DNA of 64,000 nucleotides from JAJDAT01 sp964344185 (GCA_964344185.1 CAYFMN010000023.1:11514-75513); one strand, 5' to 3'; positions 8,627 to 18,336 are shown, counted from the first letter of the stretch. Notes: a model not told the origin generated them from the letters alone. Numbers and translations are program-made.

Positions 8627-11248
8627 TCAATTTTGGAAAATGAAACCGCCTTTTTCATCAACGCTTACCGTTACTTGATCCCCATCTTTAAACTTTCCAT
8701 CCAAAATTTGAGTCGCTAGAGGATCTTTAATATATTTTTGGATAGCTCTTTTTAAGGGCCTTGCTCCATAGACAGGGTCGTAGCCCTTTTCAGCCAACAA
8801 CGCTTTAGCATCTTCCTTCATATCCAAGGAGATCCTCCTTTCGCCCAATCTTTTCTTAAGATCGGTTAATTGAATATCCACGATATTTTTAATTTGATCT
8901 TTTCCTAAGTTTCTAAAAATAACGCAATCGTCTATCCGATTTAAAAACTCGGGGCGGAAATATTTCTTTAACTCTAAAGTTACCGCTTGGCGAACTTTTT
9001 CCCACTCCGATTCAAAAGCTCCATTTTGCGAATGCTCCTTGCTGATTCGTTCGCTCTCTTCCTGAATTAATTGCCCGGCGATATTGGAAGTCATTAAAAT
9101 AACCGTATTCTTAAAATCTACGGTTCTTCCCTGTCCATCCGTAATCCGACCATCGTCTAATATTTGAAGAAAAATATTAAAAACATCTTGATGAGCTTTT
9201 TCCATCTCGTCAAACAAAACTACGGAATAAGGTTTACGACGAACATGTTCCGTTAAATAACCGCCTTCTTCATATCCAACATATCCTGGAGGCGCTCCAA
9301 TCAAACGAGACACCGAGTGCTTTTCCATAAATTCTGACATATCGATACGAACCATAGCCTGCTCGTCGTCGAATAAAAATTCGGCCAGCGTTCGAGCAAG
9401 TTGAGTTTTACCTACTCCAGTCGGTCCAAGAAAAAGAAAGGTTCCGATAGGTTTATTTGGATCGTCCAAACCGGCGCGAGCCCTGCGTATAGCGTTAGCA
9501 ACCGAGCCAACGGCTTCTTCCTGCCCTACGACTTTTTTTCTTAAGTGAGACTCCATTTGAATTAGACGCTCTTTTTCCGACTGTAACATCTTATCCAATG
9601 GAATTCCCGTCCAACGAGAAACAATATAAGCGATATCTTCTTCGCTAACTTCTTCATTTAGGATTTTTTTATTTTGATCCGGCTTTACAGCAGTCTGCAA
9701 CGATTCCAGTTCCTTGCTTAACCGGGGTAATTCGCCATACTTTAAAGAAGCGGCTTTCTCCAAAGCGCCTTCTCGTTCTGCTTGTTCGGCTTCTCTTCGG
9801 GTTTGCTCAATCTGCTCTTTTAGTTTTTGCTTTTTACCGATAGATTGCTTTTCTTCCTCCCATTGTTTGCGCAATTTGTCGCATGCGCTTTTAGCGGAGG
9901 AAATCTCATCTTCTATTTTTTTGCTTCTTTCTATTGATCCAACGTCTTCTTCTTTTTTTAGAGCTTCACGTTCAATTTCTAGTTGGGTAATTTTTCTTTG
10001 AAATTTATCAATCTCGACAGGCAATGAATCTATTTGCATCCTCAGCCGAGAAGCCGCCTCGTCGATTAAATCGATGGCTTTATCAGGCAAGAACCTGTCG
10101 GTAATATACCGATTTGAAAGCCTTGCAGCGGCGACAATCGCCCCATCTTGTATTCGAACGCCATGATGCACTTCGTATTTTGGTTTTAAACCTCTCAATA
10201 TTGATATGGCATCCTCTTCTGTTGGTTCTCCAACCAATACAGGTTGAAACCTTCGTTCCAGGGCTTTGTCTTTTTCTATATATTTTTTATATTCGTTTAA
10301 AGTAGTCGCTCCAACACAGTGCAGCTCCCCTCTAGCCAAAGCAGGTTTTAGCATATTTGAAGCGTCCATTGAACCTTCTGTCGAACCCGCTCCCACAAGG
10401 GTATGGAGTTCGTCTATGAATAAAATTATTTCGCCGCCGGCAGATCCAATCTCTTTCAAGACAGATTTTAAGCGGTCTTCGAACTCTCCTCTGTACTTGG
10501 TTCCCGCAACCAATGCGGCCAAATCTAAAGTCAAAATTCTTTTATCTTTTAGCGTCTCTGGTACGTCTCCATGAAAAATCCTTTGGGCCAACCCTTCAAC
10601 AATAGCGGTCTTCCCCACTCCAGGCTCTCCAATTAAAACTGGATTGTTTTTAGTCCTTCTCGACAAAACTTGAACCACTCGACGAATCTCTTCGTCTCGT
10701 CCAATAACAGGATCTAGTTTCCCGGATTGAGCGCGCTCGGTAACGTCTACGCAATATTTCTCTAAAACTTGATATTTTTCTTCAGGATTTTGATCGGTAA
10801 CACGCTGATTGCCCCGCAACTCAAAAAGAGCTTTTAATATATGATCTTTTCGAATTCCATTTTTCACAAACAGCTTGCCAATATTAGATTTTGGAGTTTC
10901 GCAAATAGCCAGCAAAATATGTTCTGCGCTAAGAAACTCATCCTTCATAGCGCTAGACTCTTCGAACGCTTTATTTAAAATGGATTTAAACGTAAGCGAT
11001 ATATGAATTTGGGGAATTTCGTTTGTTACTTTTGGAAAATTAGAACATTGAGTTTGAAGTTGAGAAACAAGGTTATCCGGATTAGAGCCGGACTTATTCA
11101 AAATACCATAGACTACCCCGCCTTTATCTTTCAGCAGTTCCAACAACAAGTGTTCGCACTCGATATACGGTTGTTTTTCTCTTTCGCAATAAGATTGGGC
11201 TTCTGCCAAAGCTTCTTGCAATTTAATTGTCATCTTATCGAATCGCAT
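8627..11248 (-). CDS. clpB: ATP-dependent disaggregase ClpB
   Basis: The 873-residue protein has the full ClpB architecture: a double Clp-N repeat (about 1-145), AAA1 with Walker A 'GEPGVGKT' at residues 207-214 and Walker B 'ILFIDELH' near 275, a long middle coiled coil (about 400-530), and AAA2 with 'GPTGVGKT' near 606 and a C-terminal D2-small domain. The middle coiled coil separates ClpB from ClpA and ClpC. ClpB works with DnaK to resolubilise aggregated proteins in the cytosol. The length matches the usual 850-880. The start ATG has AGGAG six bases upstream. A sigma-70-like promoter and a terminator flank it, so it is a monocistronic unit; I saw no CIRCE element. Confidence 0.97.
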   Translation of the reverse strand: MRFDKMTIKLQEALAEAQSYCEREKQPYIECEHLLLELLKDKGGVVYGILNKSGSNPDNLVSQLQTQCSNFPKVTNEIPQIHISLTFKSILNKAFEESSAMKDEFLSAEHILLAICETPKSNIGKLFVKNGIRKDHILKALFELRGNQRVTDQNPEEKYQVLEKYCVDVTERAQSGKLDPVIGRDEEIRRVVQVLSRRTKNNPVLIGEPGVGKTAIVEGLAQRIFHGDVPETLKDKRILTLDLAALVAGTKYRGEFEDRLKSVLKEIGSAGGEIILFIDELHTLVGAGSTEGSMDASNMLKPALARGELHCVGATTLNEYKKYIEKDKALERRFQPVLVGEPTEEDAISILRGLKPKYEVHHGVRIQDGAIVAAARLSNRYITDRFLPDKAIDLIDEAASRLRMQIDSLPVEIDKFQRKITQLEIEREALKKEEDVGSIERSKKIEDEISSAKSACDKLRKQWEEEKQSIGKKQKLKEQIEQTRREAEQAEREGALEKAASLKYGELPRLSKELESLQTAVKPDQNKKILNEEVSEEDIAYIVSRWTGIPLDKMLQSEKERLIQMESHLRKKVVGQEEAVGSVANAIRRARAGLDDPNKPIGTFLFLGPTGVGKTQLARTLAEFLFDDEQAMVRIDMSEFMEKHSVSRLIGAPPGYVGYEEGGYLTEHVRRKPYSVVLFDEMEKAHQDVFNIFLQILDDGRITDGQGRTVDFKNTVILMTSNIAGQLIQEESERISKEHSQNGAFESEWEKVRQAVTLELKKYFRPEFLNRIDDCVIFRNLGKDQIKNIVDIQLTDLKKRLGERRISLDMKEDAKALLAEKGYDPVYGARPLKRAIQKYIKDPLATQILDGKFKDGDQVTVSVDEKGGFIFQN

Positions 11249-11292
11249 AACTAGCTCCTGGTTTTATCTAACTAGAATTAACTGCCTACTCT

Positions 11293-11321
11293 GTAATAAG
11301 ATTCGAAAAAACGGTTGTCAA
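11293..11321 (-). promoter_or_regulatory. Sigma-70-type promoter of clpB
   Basis: Read on the minus strand: TTGACA (11321-11316), a 17-base spacer, TATTAC (11298-11293). The predicted transcript start is about 40 bases before the clpB ATG. No clear heat-shock sigma-32 consensus was seen. Confidence 0.6.
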
Positions 11322-11370
11322 GCAACTCAATTTTGGGGGTATATAAGAAAGGAAAGCAAAAAAATGGGAG

Positions 11371-11405
11371 GAAGAAAAAACAAACCGGAAACCAGGGTTC
11401 CCGGT
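11371..11405 (-). terminator. Rho-independent terminator of the thrC/trxB operon
   Basis: The minus strand forms ACCGGGAACC-CT-GGTTTCCGGT (plus-strand 11384-11405), followed by TTTGTTTTTTC. It sits just past the trxB stop. Confidence 0.85.
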
Positions 11406-11414
11406 CTTAAAAAA

Positions 11415-12365
11415 TTATTCAATACCTTGTTCGGCCAACCAACGCTCAGCTTCTAAAGCAGAAGCGCAACCTGCGCCAGCGGCGGTAATAGCTTGTCTAT
11501 AAACTTTGTCATGAACGTCGCCAGCGGCGAAAACGCCTTCAACATTTGTTTGCTGGGTTCCGGACTTCACTTTTATATAGCCCGTTTCGTCTAAGTCGAT
11601 TTGACCTTTAAATACCGAAGTATTTGGAGTATGTCCTATAGCGTAAAAAATGCCCGCTAATGGAATTTCTCTTTCTTCGCCGGATTTTACATTTTTAATT
11701 TTAGCGCCGGTTACAAAGTCATCACCCAAAGCGTCTACAAAAACCGAATCCCAAATAATATCTATTTTAGAATTATCAAAAGCCCGTTTTTGCATAATTT
11801 TAGAGGCTCGCAATTCATCTCTACGATGCACTAAGTAAACAACTGAACCAAATTTAGTTAAATAAGAAGCTTCTTCAACCGCGGTATCGCCTCCCCCAAT
11901 AACCATTAAAGGCTGGTTTCTGAAAAAAGGCAACGCGCCATCGCAAACTGCGCAAGCGGACATGCCGTTGTTCCACATTTTTTCTTCGTTGGGCACGCCC
12001 ATTCTTCGAGCGGTGGCGCCAGTCGAGATAATAACGGAATGGGCTTGCACTTCTGTCTTATCGGATTTAATAGTGAAAGGCCTTTTGCTAAAATCTACTT
12101 CCGCAACATCTTCCCTAACCATTTCGGTTCCAAAACGCTCAGCTTGTTTGCGAAACAGTTCCATCAAATCAGGACCGTTTACGCCTTCTGGAAACCCAGG
12201 ATAATTTTCGACGTCCGTTGTTGTGGTTAATTGGCCGCCAGCCGGTCCGCCTGCAATATACCCTTCAAACATGAATGGATTTAAATTAGCCCTGGCTGCA
12301 TAAATAGCAGCCGTATGGCCTGCCGGTCCCGAACCAATGATGACAACCTTTTTTACTTCAGACAT
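11415..12365 (-). CDS. trxB: Thioredoxin-disulfide reductase
   Basis: A 316-residue low-molecular-weight thioredoxin reductase. It has an N-terminal FAD Rossmann motif 'IIGSGPAGHTAA' (about 9-20), a redox pair Cys138-Ala-Val-Cys141 followed by Asp, the NADPH-binding 'GGGDTAVEEA' motif, and the C-terminal FAD block 'VFAAGDVHDK'. It passes electrons from NADPH through FAD to thioredoxin in the cytosol. I chose ATG at 12365 rather than TTG at 12368, because the ATG overlaps the upstream TGA stop as TGATG, a classic translational-coupling arrangement, and a GGAAAGGAAG stretch lies just upstream. It is the last gene of a five-gene operon. Confidence 0.96.
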   Translation of the reverse strand: MSEVKKVVIIGSGPAGHTAAIYAARANLNPFMFEGYIAGGPAGGQLTTTTDVENYPGFPEGVNGPDLMELFRKQAERFGTEMVREDVAEVDFSKRPFTIKSDKTEVQAHSVIISTGATARRMGVPNEEKMWNNGMSACAVCDGALPFFRNQPLMVIGGGDTAVEEASYLTKFGSVVYLVHRRDELRASKIMQKRAFDNSKIDIIWDSVFVDALGDDFVTGAKIKNVKSGEEREIPLAGIFYAIGHTPNTSVFKGQIDLDETGYIKVKSGTQQTNVEGVFAAGDVHDKVYRQAITAAGAGCASALEAERWLAEQGIE

Positions 12366-13117
12366 CAAGAATCTTCCTTTCCATTATTTGATTTAACGCA
12401 ACGAAAACCTAAATCGCTATATCTAAACTCAGGATTACGCGCGACCCTATCCGCAACTCTTAAATAATGCGCTGGAGAATTCCAAGCGCCTCCCTTAATA
12501 ACTTTTCGCTCTCCTGTTTCAGGGCCTTTGGGATTGATTTGGACCTCGTTGGTTTCATAAGGTCCATACCAATCTTGAGTCCACTCATAAACATTGCCTA
12601 GCATATCAAAAAGACCTTTAGAATTCGGTTTAACCGATTCAACTCTATTTGGAGCCCCTAAATTATATTGTTTGCCATAAACAGCTCCGCCCAAATTGTC
12701 CCTTTTAGCCGCTTTTTCCCATTCCGCTTCTGTTGGCAGCCTGCCTCCAGCCCACAAGCAAAAATTATTGGCCTGTTTCCAGGAAACAAAAACCACCGGT
12801 TGATCTCTTCCTGAAAAATCTCTTGGTCTTGAATCGTGTAACTCATTAGGCTCGCAAAAGCCCTCTTTAAAACATCGATAATATAATTGATTTGTTACTT
12901 CAGTCCTTAAAATCATGAAACCGTCTAATTGAACCTTATGAGGCGTTTCGTCAGAACACCAATCCGAATTACCCTGTTCTTCAATGCAATAAGAGTCGCC
13001 CATAATCAAATCCCCACCAGATATAAATTGCCAATCCAGGTTTGGAGACTCCTGAGCGCCAACGGAAATTGTCATACACGAAACAATTCCAAATATTCCA
13101 ATTAGTTTTTTCAACAT
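12365..13117 (-). CDS. Secreted formylglycine-generating-enzyme (SUMF1)-fold protein
   Basis: A 250-residue protein with a signal peptide (about 1-21, ending ...SVGA). One FGE-sulfatase domain follows: 'GGDLIMGD' at about 34, 'VQLDGFMILRTEVTNQLYYRC' at about 62-82, 'PVVFVSWKQANNFCLWAGGRLPTEAEWEKAA' at about 110-140, and a 'LGNVYEWTQDW ... KGGAW ... GFRC' end. FGE converts cysteine to formylglycine in sulfatases, but many members of this fold are regulators or lectin-like. I cannot confirm both catalytic cysteines and see no sulfatase nearby. It starts 13 bases after thrC and its TGA overlaps the trxB ATG, so it belongs to the thr operon. Confidence 0.8.
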   Translation of the reverse strand: MLKKLIGIFGIVSCMTISVGAQESPNLDWQFISGGDLIMGDSYCIEEQGNSDWCSDETPHKVQLDGFMILRTEVTNQLYYRCFKEGFCEPNELHDSRPRDFSGRDQPVVFVSWKQANNFCLWAGGRLPTEAEWEKAAKRDNLGGAVYGKQYNLGAPNRVESVKPNSKGLFDMLGNVYEWTQDWYGPYETNEVQINPKGPETGERKVIKGGAWNSPAHYLRVADRVARNPEFRYSDLGFRCVKSNNGKEDS

Positions 13118-13130
13118 ACGTTTAAACCGT

Positions 13131-14459
13131 TTATTTATCCAGGTTTTCCAATATCGCGTCGCGAACTTTATCGTAGTCGGCGTTCAATTCATGTGGCTCA
13201 TATTTAAACTTGGAATCGACTCCCACAATCTTATTGGCATGGTAATTATTCAAAAATTCCGAAAACTTCAATCCATTGGCGGTGGATATTACAATAACGC
13301 TATCGCTCTTTTTGATATCGCCTCTTTGAACTAATTTTTCAGTAACCGCAAGAGCGACAGCGGTATGAGGGCAACATAGAAGTCCCGTTCGGTTTGCTCT
13401 ACCCGCTACATTTGCCAATTCTTCCTCAGAAGCGTCTTCGGCAATTCCGTCAAAAGCTTTAAGGATTCTAATAGCTTTTTTAACGCTCACCGGAGCTCCA
13501 ATTTGAATAGCAGACGCTAGAGTTTCTTCCGCGTGAACATTTTCAAAATCTTTAAAGCCTCTTTTATAACTCCGGACTAATGGATTTGCTTTTTCCGCTT
13601 GAGCGCAAACTAATCTGGGTAGTTTATCGATTATTCCCAAGTCTTTTAGCATTAAAAAACCTTTTCCTAACGCGCTCACATTTCCCAGATTGCCTCCAGG
13701 AACAACTACAACGTCGGGAACTTCCCAATCAAACTGTTGGACCAATTCAAAACTAATTGTTTTCTGCCCCTCAATCCGAAGCGAGTTCATGGAATTAGCA
13801 AGATAAATATCATTTTTCATGCAAATCTCTTTCACAATCCCCATACAACCGTCAAAGTCTGTATCCAGCGAAATGGTCATAACCCCATGCGTTATGGGTT
13901 GAATCAATTGCGTTAAAGAAATTTTATTTTTTGGAAGAAAAACGATAGCTGGAATCCCCGCAACGGCGCAATAAGCCGCTAACGCCGCTGAAGTGTCGCC
14001 TGTAGAAGCGCAGGCAACCGCTCGAATATTTTTACCTTCGCTTCTCATTTGCTTGACCATCGAAACAAGAACGGTCATTCCGATATCTTTAAAAGAACCG
14101 GTATGCGACAGTCCGCATTGCTTGACCCATAAATCGTCGATGCCTATCTCTTGACCAAATCGTTCCGCATAAAAAAGATTACTGCCTCCTTCATAAGTCG
14201 ATACGATGTTATCGTTGTCTACATTAGGACAAACAAGTTCTTTTTTACCCCAAACGCTACTTCCATAAGGCCACTCATGCTTACGATAACGTTCTTCAAA
14301 TAAAGATTTCCAATCCTGCGCAGAACGTTTTTTAAGCTCGTTCAAATCATGATTAACTTCCAACAAATCATCGCAAGTTGGGCAACGATAGATAATTTCG
14401 GTCAAATCATAACGCCCCGAACAACCGTTAATACATCCAAACCAAGCTTTAAAATTCAT
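13131..14459 (-). CDS. thrC: Threonine synthase
   Basis: A 442-residue PLP enzyme that converts O-phosphohomoserine to threonine. PLP lysine Lys124 lies in 'LSHTGSFKDIGM'; later come the 'ACASTGDTSAALAAY' phosphate-binding loop and 'VVVPGGNLGNVSA'. The N-terminus carries a zinc-ribbon-like set, Cys9, Cys13, Cys26 and Cys29, as seen in many threonine synthases of this class. I start at ATG 14459, two bases after the hom stop, instead of GTG 14474, which would overlap hom. A GAGAG ribosome site lies in the end of hom. It is third in the alaC-like/hom/thrC/FGE/trxB operon. Confidence 0.93.
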   Translation of the reverse strand: MNFKAWFGCINGCSGRYDLTEIIYRCPTCDDLLEVNHDLNELKKRSAQDWKSLFEERYRKHEWPYGSSVWGKKELVCPNVDNDNIVSTYEGGSNLFYAERFGQEIGIDDLWVKQCGLSHTGSFKDIGMTVLVSMVKQMRSEGKNIRAVACASTGDTSAALAAYCAVAGIPAIVFLPKNKISLTQLIQPITHGVMTISLDTDFDGCMGIVKEICMKNDIYLANSMNSLRIEGQKTISFELVQQFDWEVPDVVVVPGGNLGNVSALGKGFLMLKDLGIIDKLPRLVCAQAEKANPLVRSYKRGFKDFENVHAEETLASAIQIGAPVSVKKAIRILKAFDGIAEDASEEELANVAGRANRTGLLCCPHTAVALAVTEKLVQRGDIKKSDSVIVISTANGLKFSEFLNNYHANKIVGVDSKFKYEPHELNADYDKVRDAILENLDK

Positions 14460-14461
14460 AC

Positions 14462-15766
14462 TTAACTCTCGCACCGTATAACAATAGGTTTTTCAGAAAT
14501 GACGTCAGTTTGATTCAATTTGGCTAAAGCGTCCTGGATATTTTCTTCTCTAGCCTGGTGCGTCATCAAAATCAACGGAACTCCTTTGCCGTCCACATCT
14601 CTTCCTTGTTGAATAACAGATTTAATGCTAATCGAATGTTCTCCCAAAACTCCTGAAATCACTGATAAAACTCCTGGTTTATCTACGGCGTTAAACCGGA
14701 GAAAATATTCAGTTTCAATTTGCCTGATATCTTTAATCGGTAAATTTTTAAAGTTTTTTGAGCTAAAGGCTTGCACTGGCACTCGAGAAGATAAACCAAG
14801 CAACACATCCCGCGCAATTTCAATTACATCGCTCATCACGGCTGCGGCAGTCGGTAAAGACCCCGCTCCATGCCCGATTAGAGCGCTCTTTTCCATTAAA
14901 TCATCATAAACCTGCACGGCATTAAACACGCCGTTAATTTGCGCCAATGAATGGTCTTCGGGGATCATAGCTGGATGCACTCTAACTTCAACGGAGTTGT
15001 CGCTCAATTTAGATATCGCCAGCAACTTAATTTTATACCCAAACTCTTTAGCGCAATCGATATCTCTTAAAGTAATATCGGAAATTCCTTGAATGTAAAT
15101 TTCGTCAAAGTTAACGGAAGTGCCATAAGCCAAACGAGTTAGCAACGCAGCCTTATGCGCAGTATCAATACCCTCGATATCAAAAGTCGGATCGGCTTCG
15201 GCAAAACCCAATTCCTGAGCTTCCTTTAAGGCAACGTCAAACTCGCGCCTATTTTCGGTCATTTGACTCAAAATATAATTTGCGGTGCCGTTTACAATTC
15301 CTATGATAGATTTGATTTCAGTCGCCGCAAAAGATTCTTTCAATGATCGAATAATGGGTATGCAACCGCCAACAGCGGCTTCAAAACCAAGAGCGAACCC
15401 TTTTTCATCAGCTAAAGAAAATATTTCATCGCCATGTTTCGCCAAAAGGGCTTTGTTTGCTGTCACTACCCGCTTTCCATTTTCCATGGCTTTGATCATG
15501 AAGGTTTTGGCGGGCTCCATTCCTCCAATAAGCTCGATAACAATATCAATTTCTGGATTGGTTAGAATCTCATCGGCGTCTTTGGTCAAAATTCCAGGGT
15601 CGACTTGCACCCCTCTATCCGTCGTAATATCCAAATCGGCTATTTTAACCAGTTCAAGGTTAGTTCCAAGCCGTTGAGAAATTATGTTTGCATTCTCGGA
15701 TAAGATTTTGACAACTCCCGAGCCGACAATACCAAATCCAATTAAACCAACCTTAACGGTTTTCAT
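14462..15766 (-). CDS. hom: Homoserine dehydrogenase
   Basis: A 434-residue enzyme that reduces aspartate semialdehyde to homoserine. It has the N-terminal NAD(P) motif 'VGLIGFGIVGSGVV' (about 6-19), the substrate/active-site blocks 'GGCIPIIRSL' and 'GIVNGTANYILSQM', and a C-terminal ACT domain (about 350-430), the usual site of threonine feedback control. The length is normal for the monofunctional ACT-containing type. It starts 9 bases after the aminotransferase stop and ends 2 bases before thrC. Confidence 0.95.
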   Translation of the reverse strand: MKTVKVGLIGFGIVGSGVVKILSENANIISQRLGTNLELVKIADLDITTDRGVQVDPGILTKDADEILTNPEIDIVIELIGGMEPAKTFMIKAMENGKRVVTANKALLAKHGDEIFSLADEKGFALGFEAAVGGCIPIIRSLKESFAATEIKSIIGIVNGTANYILSQMTENRREFDVALKEAQELGFAEADPTFDIEGIDTAHKAALLTRLAYGTSVNFDEIYIQGISDITLRDIDCAKEFGYKIKLLAISKLSDNSVEVRVHPAMIPEDHSLAQINGVFNAVQVYDDLMEKSALIGHGAGSLPTAAAVMSDVIEIARDVLLGLSSRVPVQAFSSKNFKNLPIKDIRQIETEYFLRFNAVDKPGVLSVISGVLGEHSISIKSVIQQGRDVDGKGVPLILMTHQAREENIQDALAKLNQTDVISEKPIVIRCES

Positions 15767-15775
15767 AACCTATTC

Positions 15776-16969
15776 CTATCGCTCTAAAAATTCATCCGGC
15801 TTATTAAAAATATCGCGAATTCCGCGAATCGCCTGCCGGGTGCGGTGTTCATTTTCTACTAAAGAAAAGCGAACATAACGGTCGCCCCCCTCGCCAAAAC
15901 CAATACCTGGAGATACCGCTACCTTTGCTTTTTTAATTAATCTTTTAACAAATTCCAAAGAACCTATTTCTTGAAACTGTTCGGGAATCTCCGCCCAAAC
16001 AAACATAGTAGCTTTTGGTTTCTCTACTTTCCACCCTAGCCTGTTAAGCCCATCGCACAAAACATCCCTGCGGCTTTTATATACGTTGCGAATCTCTTGC
16101 GCGCAACCTTCCAATTCGTTAAGCGCAATAATAGAAGCAATTTGTATAGGCTGAAAAATACCATAATCATGGTAACTTTTCACCCTGGCCAGTGCGTGAA
16201 TAAGTTCCGAGTTTCCAACGACAAACCCCACTCTCCAACCTGGCATATTATAACTTTTTGAGAGAGTAAAAATCTCGACTCCCACTTCCTTGGCGCCAGG
16301 AACTTGAAGGAAACTTGGGGCTTTATAATCATCGAACACAATATCGGCGTATGCAAAATCATGAATAACAATTAGATCGTGTTCTTTTGCAAAATCCACA
16401 ACCTTTTCAAAAAAGTCTATCTCAACAACTTCAGTAGTCGGGTTATGTGGAAAGTTTATAACAAGGGCAAAAGGCCTTGGCCAATTCTGTTTAAAAGCTT
16501 TTAATAACGATTCAAAAAAATCGACTTCCCGAGAACATGGAACATGAATAACGTCTCCATTAGCCAATATAAAAGCATATGTATGAATTGGATACGTTGG
16601 CGTCGGAACCAAAATTGAATCCCCAGGATTAGTAATCGCCAAAGCTAATTGGGATATCCCCTCTTTAGACCCAATTGTGGCGATCGCTTCGTTTTCAGGA
16701 TCTAAATCCACGTCAAATCTGCGTTTATACCAATCGGTAATCGCAAGACGTAGCTTGGGTATCCCCCTCGAAAGAGAATAGCGATGGTTCTGCGGTTTAT
16801 TTGCCGCTTCGCACAACTTGTCCACAATTTTGGGAGGCGTGGGCATATCTGGATTGCCCATCCCAAAATCTAATATATCTTCGCCCCTGCGTCTTGCGTC
16901 GATTTTTAGTTCGTTGACGCTATTAAAAACGTAGGGAGGTAATCTCTTTATCCTGGAAAACTCTTTCAC
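15776..16969 (-). CDS. Class I/II aminotransferase, AlaC-like
   Basis: A 397-residue fold-type-I PLP aminotransferase. It has 'GMGNPDMPTPP' near residue 36, the 'NFPHNPT' loop near 172, the cofactor-binding 'DFAYADI' near 204, and the PLP lysine Lys238 in 'TLSKSYNMPGWRVGF'. The closest family I recognise is the alanine transaminase AlaC/YfdZ group, which sits next to homoserine dehydrogenase in many bacteria; LL-diaminopimelate aminotransferase is a close relative, so the substrate is uncertain. The start is GTG at 16969 with a weak GGAAA site; the next Met is at residue 37 and too late. It is first in the five-gene operon. Confidence 0.85.
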   Translation of the reverse strand: MKEFSRIKRLPPYVFNSVNELKIDARRRGEDILDFGMGNPDMPTPPKIVDKLCEAANKPQNHRYSLSRGIPKLRLAITDWYKRRFDVDLDPENEAIATIGSKEGISQLALAITNPGDSILVPTPTYPIHTYAFILANGDVIHVPCSREVDFFESLLKAFKQNWPRPFALVINFPHNPTTEVVEIDFFEKVVDFAKEHDLIVIHDFAYADIVFDDYKAPSFLQVPGAKEVGVEIFTLSKSYNMPGWRVGFVVGNSELIHALARVKSYHDYGIFQPIQIASIIALNELEGCAQEIRNVYKSRRDVLCDGLNRLGWKVEKPKATMFVWAEIPEQFQEIGSLEFVKRLIKKAKVAVSPGIGFGEGGDRYVRFSLVENEHRTRQAIRGIRDIFNKPDEFLER

Positions 16970-17299
16970 TTTCCAATTGCAATATTGGGACTAAATGTTT
17001 GGGTAAAACGATGGGTTGGAAATCTTCAAGGGCGGTAAACCGGCTTTCTTAGACAACCACAAAAGCGTTCTAACCACGAAAGCCCTTGTTAAATCAAAAG
17101 ATGGGGCTAAGATACCACAAATTTTCAATTCCGGCAAAGATAAAAAAACCCTTATTTAATAGTAACTTATAACTATATAAAACCTTTAATAAATCGTTTT
17201 ACTTGTTTATAAAAAATAATCGCTCAAACAACCTTAGATCCAAATATTAGAGTATTTTCAATAGTTTAGAAACAGATAACTCGCGTTTTATACCAAGAG
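16970..17299. other. Intergenic region upstream of the amino-acid operon
   Basis: No gene is visible. CAAGGGC at 17027-17033 is matched by GCCCTTG at 17092-17098 across a 58-base loop, which may be an RNA structure in the operon leader. I could not recognise a riboswitch, T-box or leader peptide rich in Thr. The rest is AT-rich. Confidence 0.4.
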
Positions 17300-18076
17300 T
17301 TAGCCCATTCCCAACCTTTTAATATAACGTTCCACTGTAATTGAATTTATTCCAATCCCTTGTTTGTGCATGCTGTTATTATAACTATCCATCATGCTAA
17401 CAATACCCGCCAGGTTTCCATTACAAGATACGATCGCCCCGCCGGAATTTCCAAAAAATATTTCGTTATCTTTAAAAAAAATATAGTTGGAATCTCGGAT
17501 TCTTTCTTTTTTCTTGATTCTAGCTTTTTGCAAAGAGTAATATTTGCCATTCGGATGTCCAACGACCATCAAGTTCTCGTCGTCCTTAAAATCTCTTTCC
17601 AGGTTAAGCCAGAATGGGCTTCCGTCTCTGGTTATTATAAACGCAAGATCCAAACCTTTAACTTGGGTCACTTTTCTAATCGAAATTTGCTCGCCGGGTT
17701 TGGCTAAATACTCTTCTTTAACGGAAGCCAGATAAACCTTTAATTCGTTCCCATCCACCACATGGGCGGCTGTCGCAATCAAATTGGGCCGCACAAAGAC
17801 GCCTGCCCCAAGCCCTTGATCAGTTTTAATAAGAACGGTAGCGGAAGCGACAGTTTTATAAAGCTCATTACGGTTATCGCAGGCGATGCCTTTTCCAATC
17901 AGATGTTCTTCCAACTCATTTTGAGCCGGATTGATCCAGAGTCGAATAGCCCGTCTTATCCTTTTAGGATAAGTATTTTCAGGATCGGTAACAGAAAGCT
18001 TTTGATTATGAAGTACAATAACCAGGAAACCAATGAAAGCAACCGTGGTTAATTGTTTTTTTAATTTTGGATGCAT
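17300..18076 (-). CDS. Trypsin-like serine protease (S1 fold)
   Basis: A 258-residue protein with an N-terminal membrane or signal segment (about 9-23) and one chymotrypsin-fold domain. The catalytic triad is visible: His105 in 'ATAAHVV', Asp143 in 'KGLDLAFI' and Ser211 in 'FGNSGGAIV'. There is no PDZ domain, so it is not a full DegP/HtrA. It probably acts in the periplasm, anchored or secreted. A likely pair of cysteines (Cys66 and Cys218) could form a disulfide. Substrates are unknown. It stands alone, between the amino-acid operon and the uppP pseudogene. Confidence 0.85.
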   Translation of the reverse strand: MHPKLKKQLTTVAFIGFLVIVLHNQKLSVTDPENTYPKRIRRAIRLWINPAQNELEEHLIGKGIACDNRNELYKTVASATVLIKTDQGLGAGVFVRPNLIATAAHVVDGNELKVYLASVKEEYLAKPGEQISIRKVTQVKGLDLAFIITRDGSPFWLNLERDFKDDENLMVVGHPNGKYYSLQKARIKKKERIRDSNYIFFKDNEIFFGNSGGAIVSCNGNLAGIVSMMDSYNNSMHKQGIGINSITVERYIKRLGMG

Positions 18077-18203
18077 TAAGCTATATTTAAACCCGTCTCC
18101 TTTGTTTCCCCACCTACTCTGCTTGTAGTAAGGTCATCTTTTAGGGTCGGATAAGTTTACGTTGAATGATAAAAGAGTTAGAATCACACTGCTTACGTCG
18201 CGT

Positions 18204-18250
18204 GTCATCCTGAAGCGAACCCTAAGGTTCGGTGAAGGATCTCGCCTTGA
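18204..18250 (+). repeat. REP-like hairpin repeat, copy A
   Basis: The core is ATCCT-gaag-CGAACC-ctaa-GGTTCG-gtga-AGGAT, followed by CTCGCCTTGA. The same element recurs at 41811-41857 (inverted), 44032-44070 and, in part, at 38687-38716. Confidence 0.75.
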
Positions 18251-18336
18251 CATAAAAAAATACTTCATTAATAAATTTTAGTTAACCCTCCGGCTCCTAA
18301 AAAATTTCGAGATTAGCCTAACTTATCAGGTCCTAC

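Noticed and set aside
9714..11254. Plus-strand frames opposite clpB
   Set aside because: The clpB reading is complete and highly conserved; the opposite frames have no domain or ribosome site.
17027..17098. Distant CAAGGGC/GCCCTTG pair as a riboswitch or terminator
   Set aside because: The stem is only seven bases with a 58-base loop and no T-tract or known aptamer motif.
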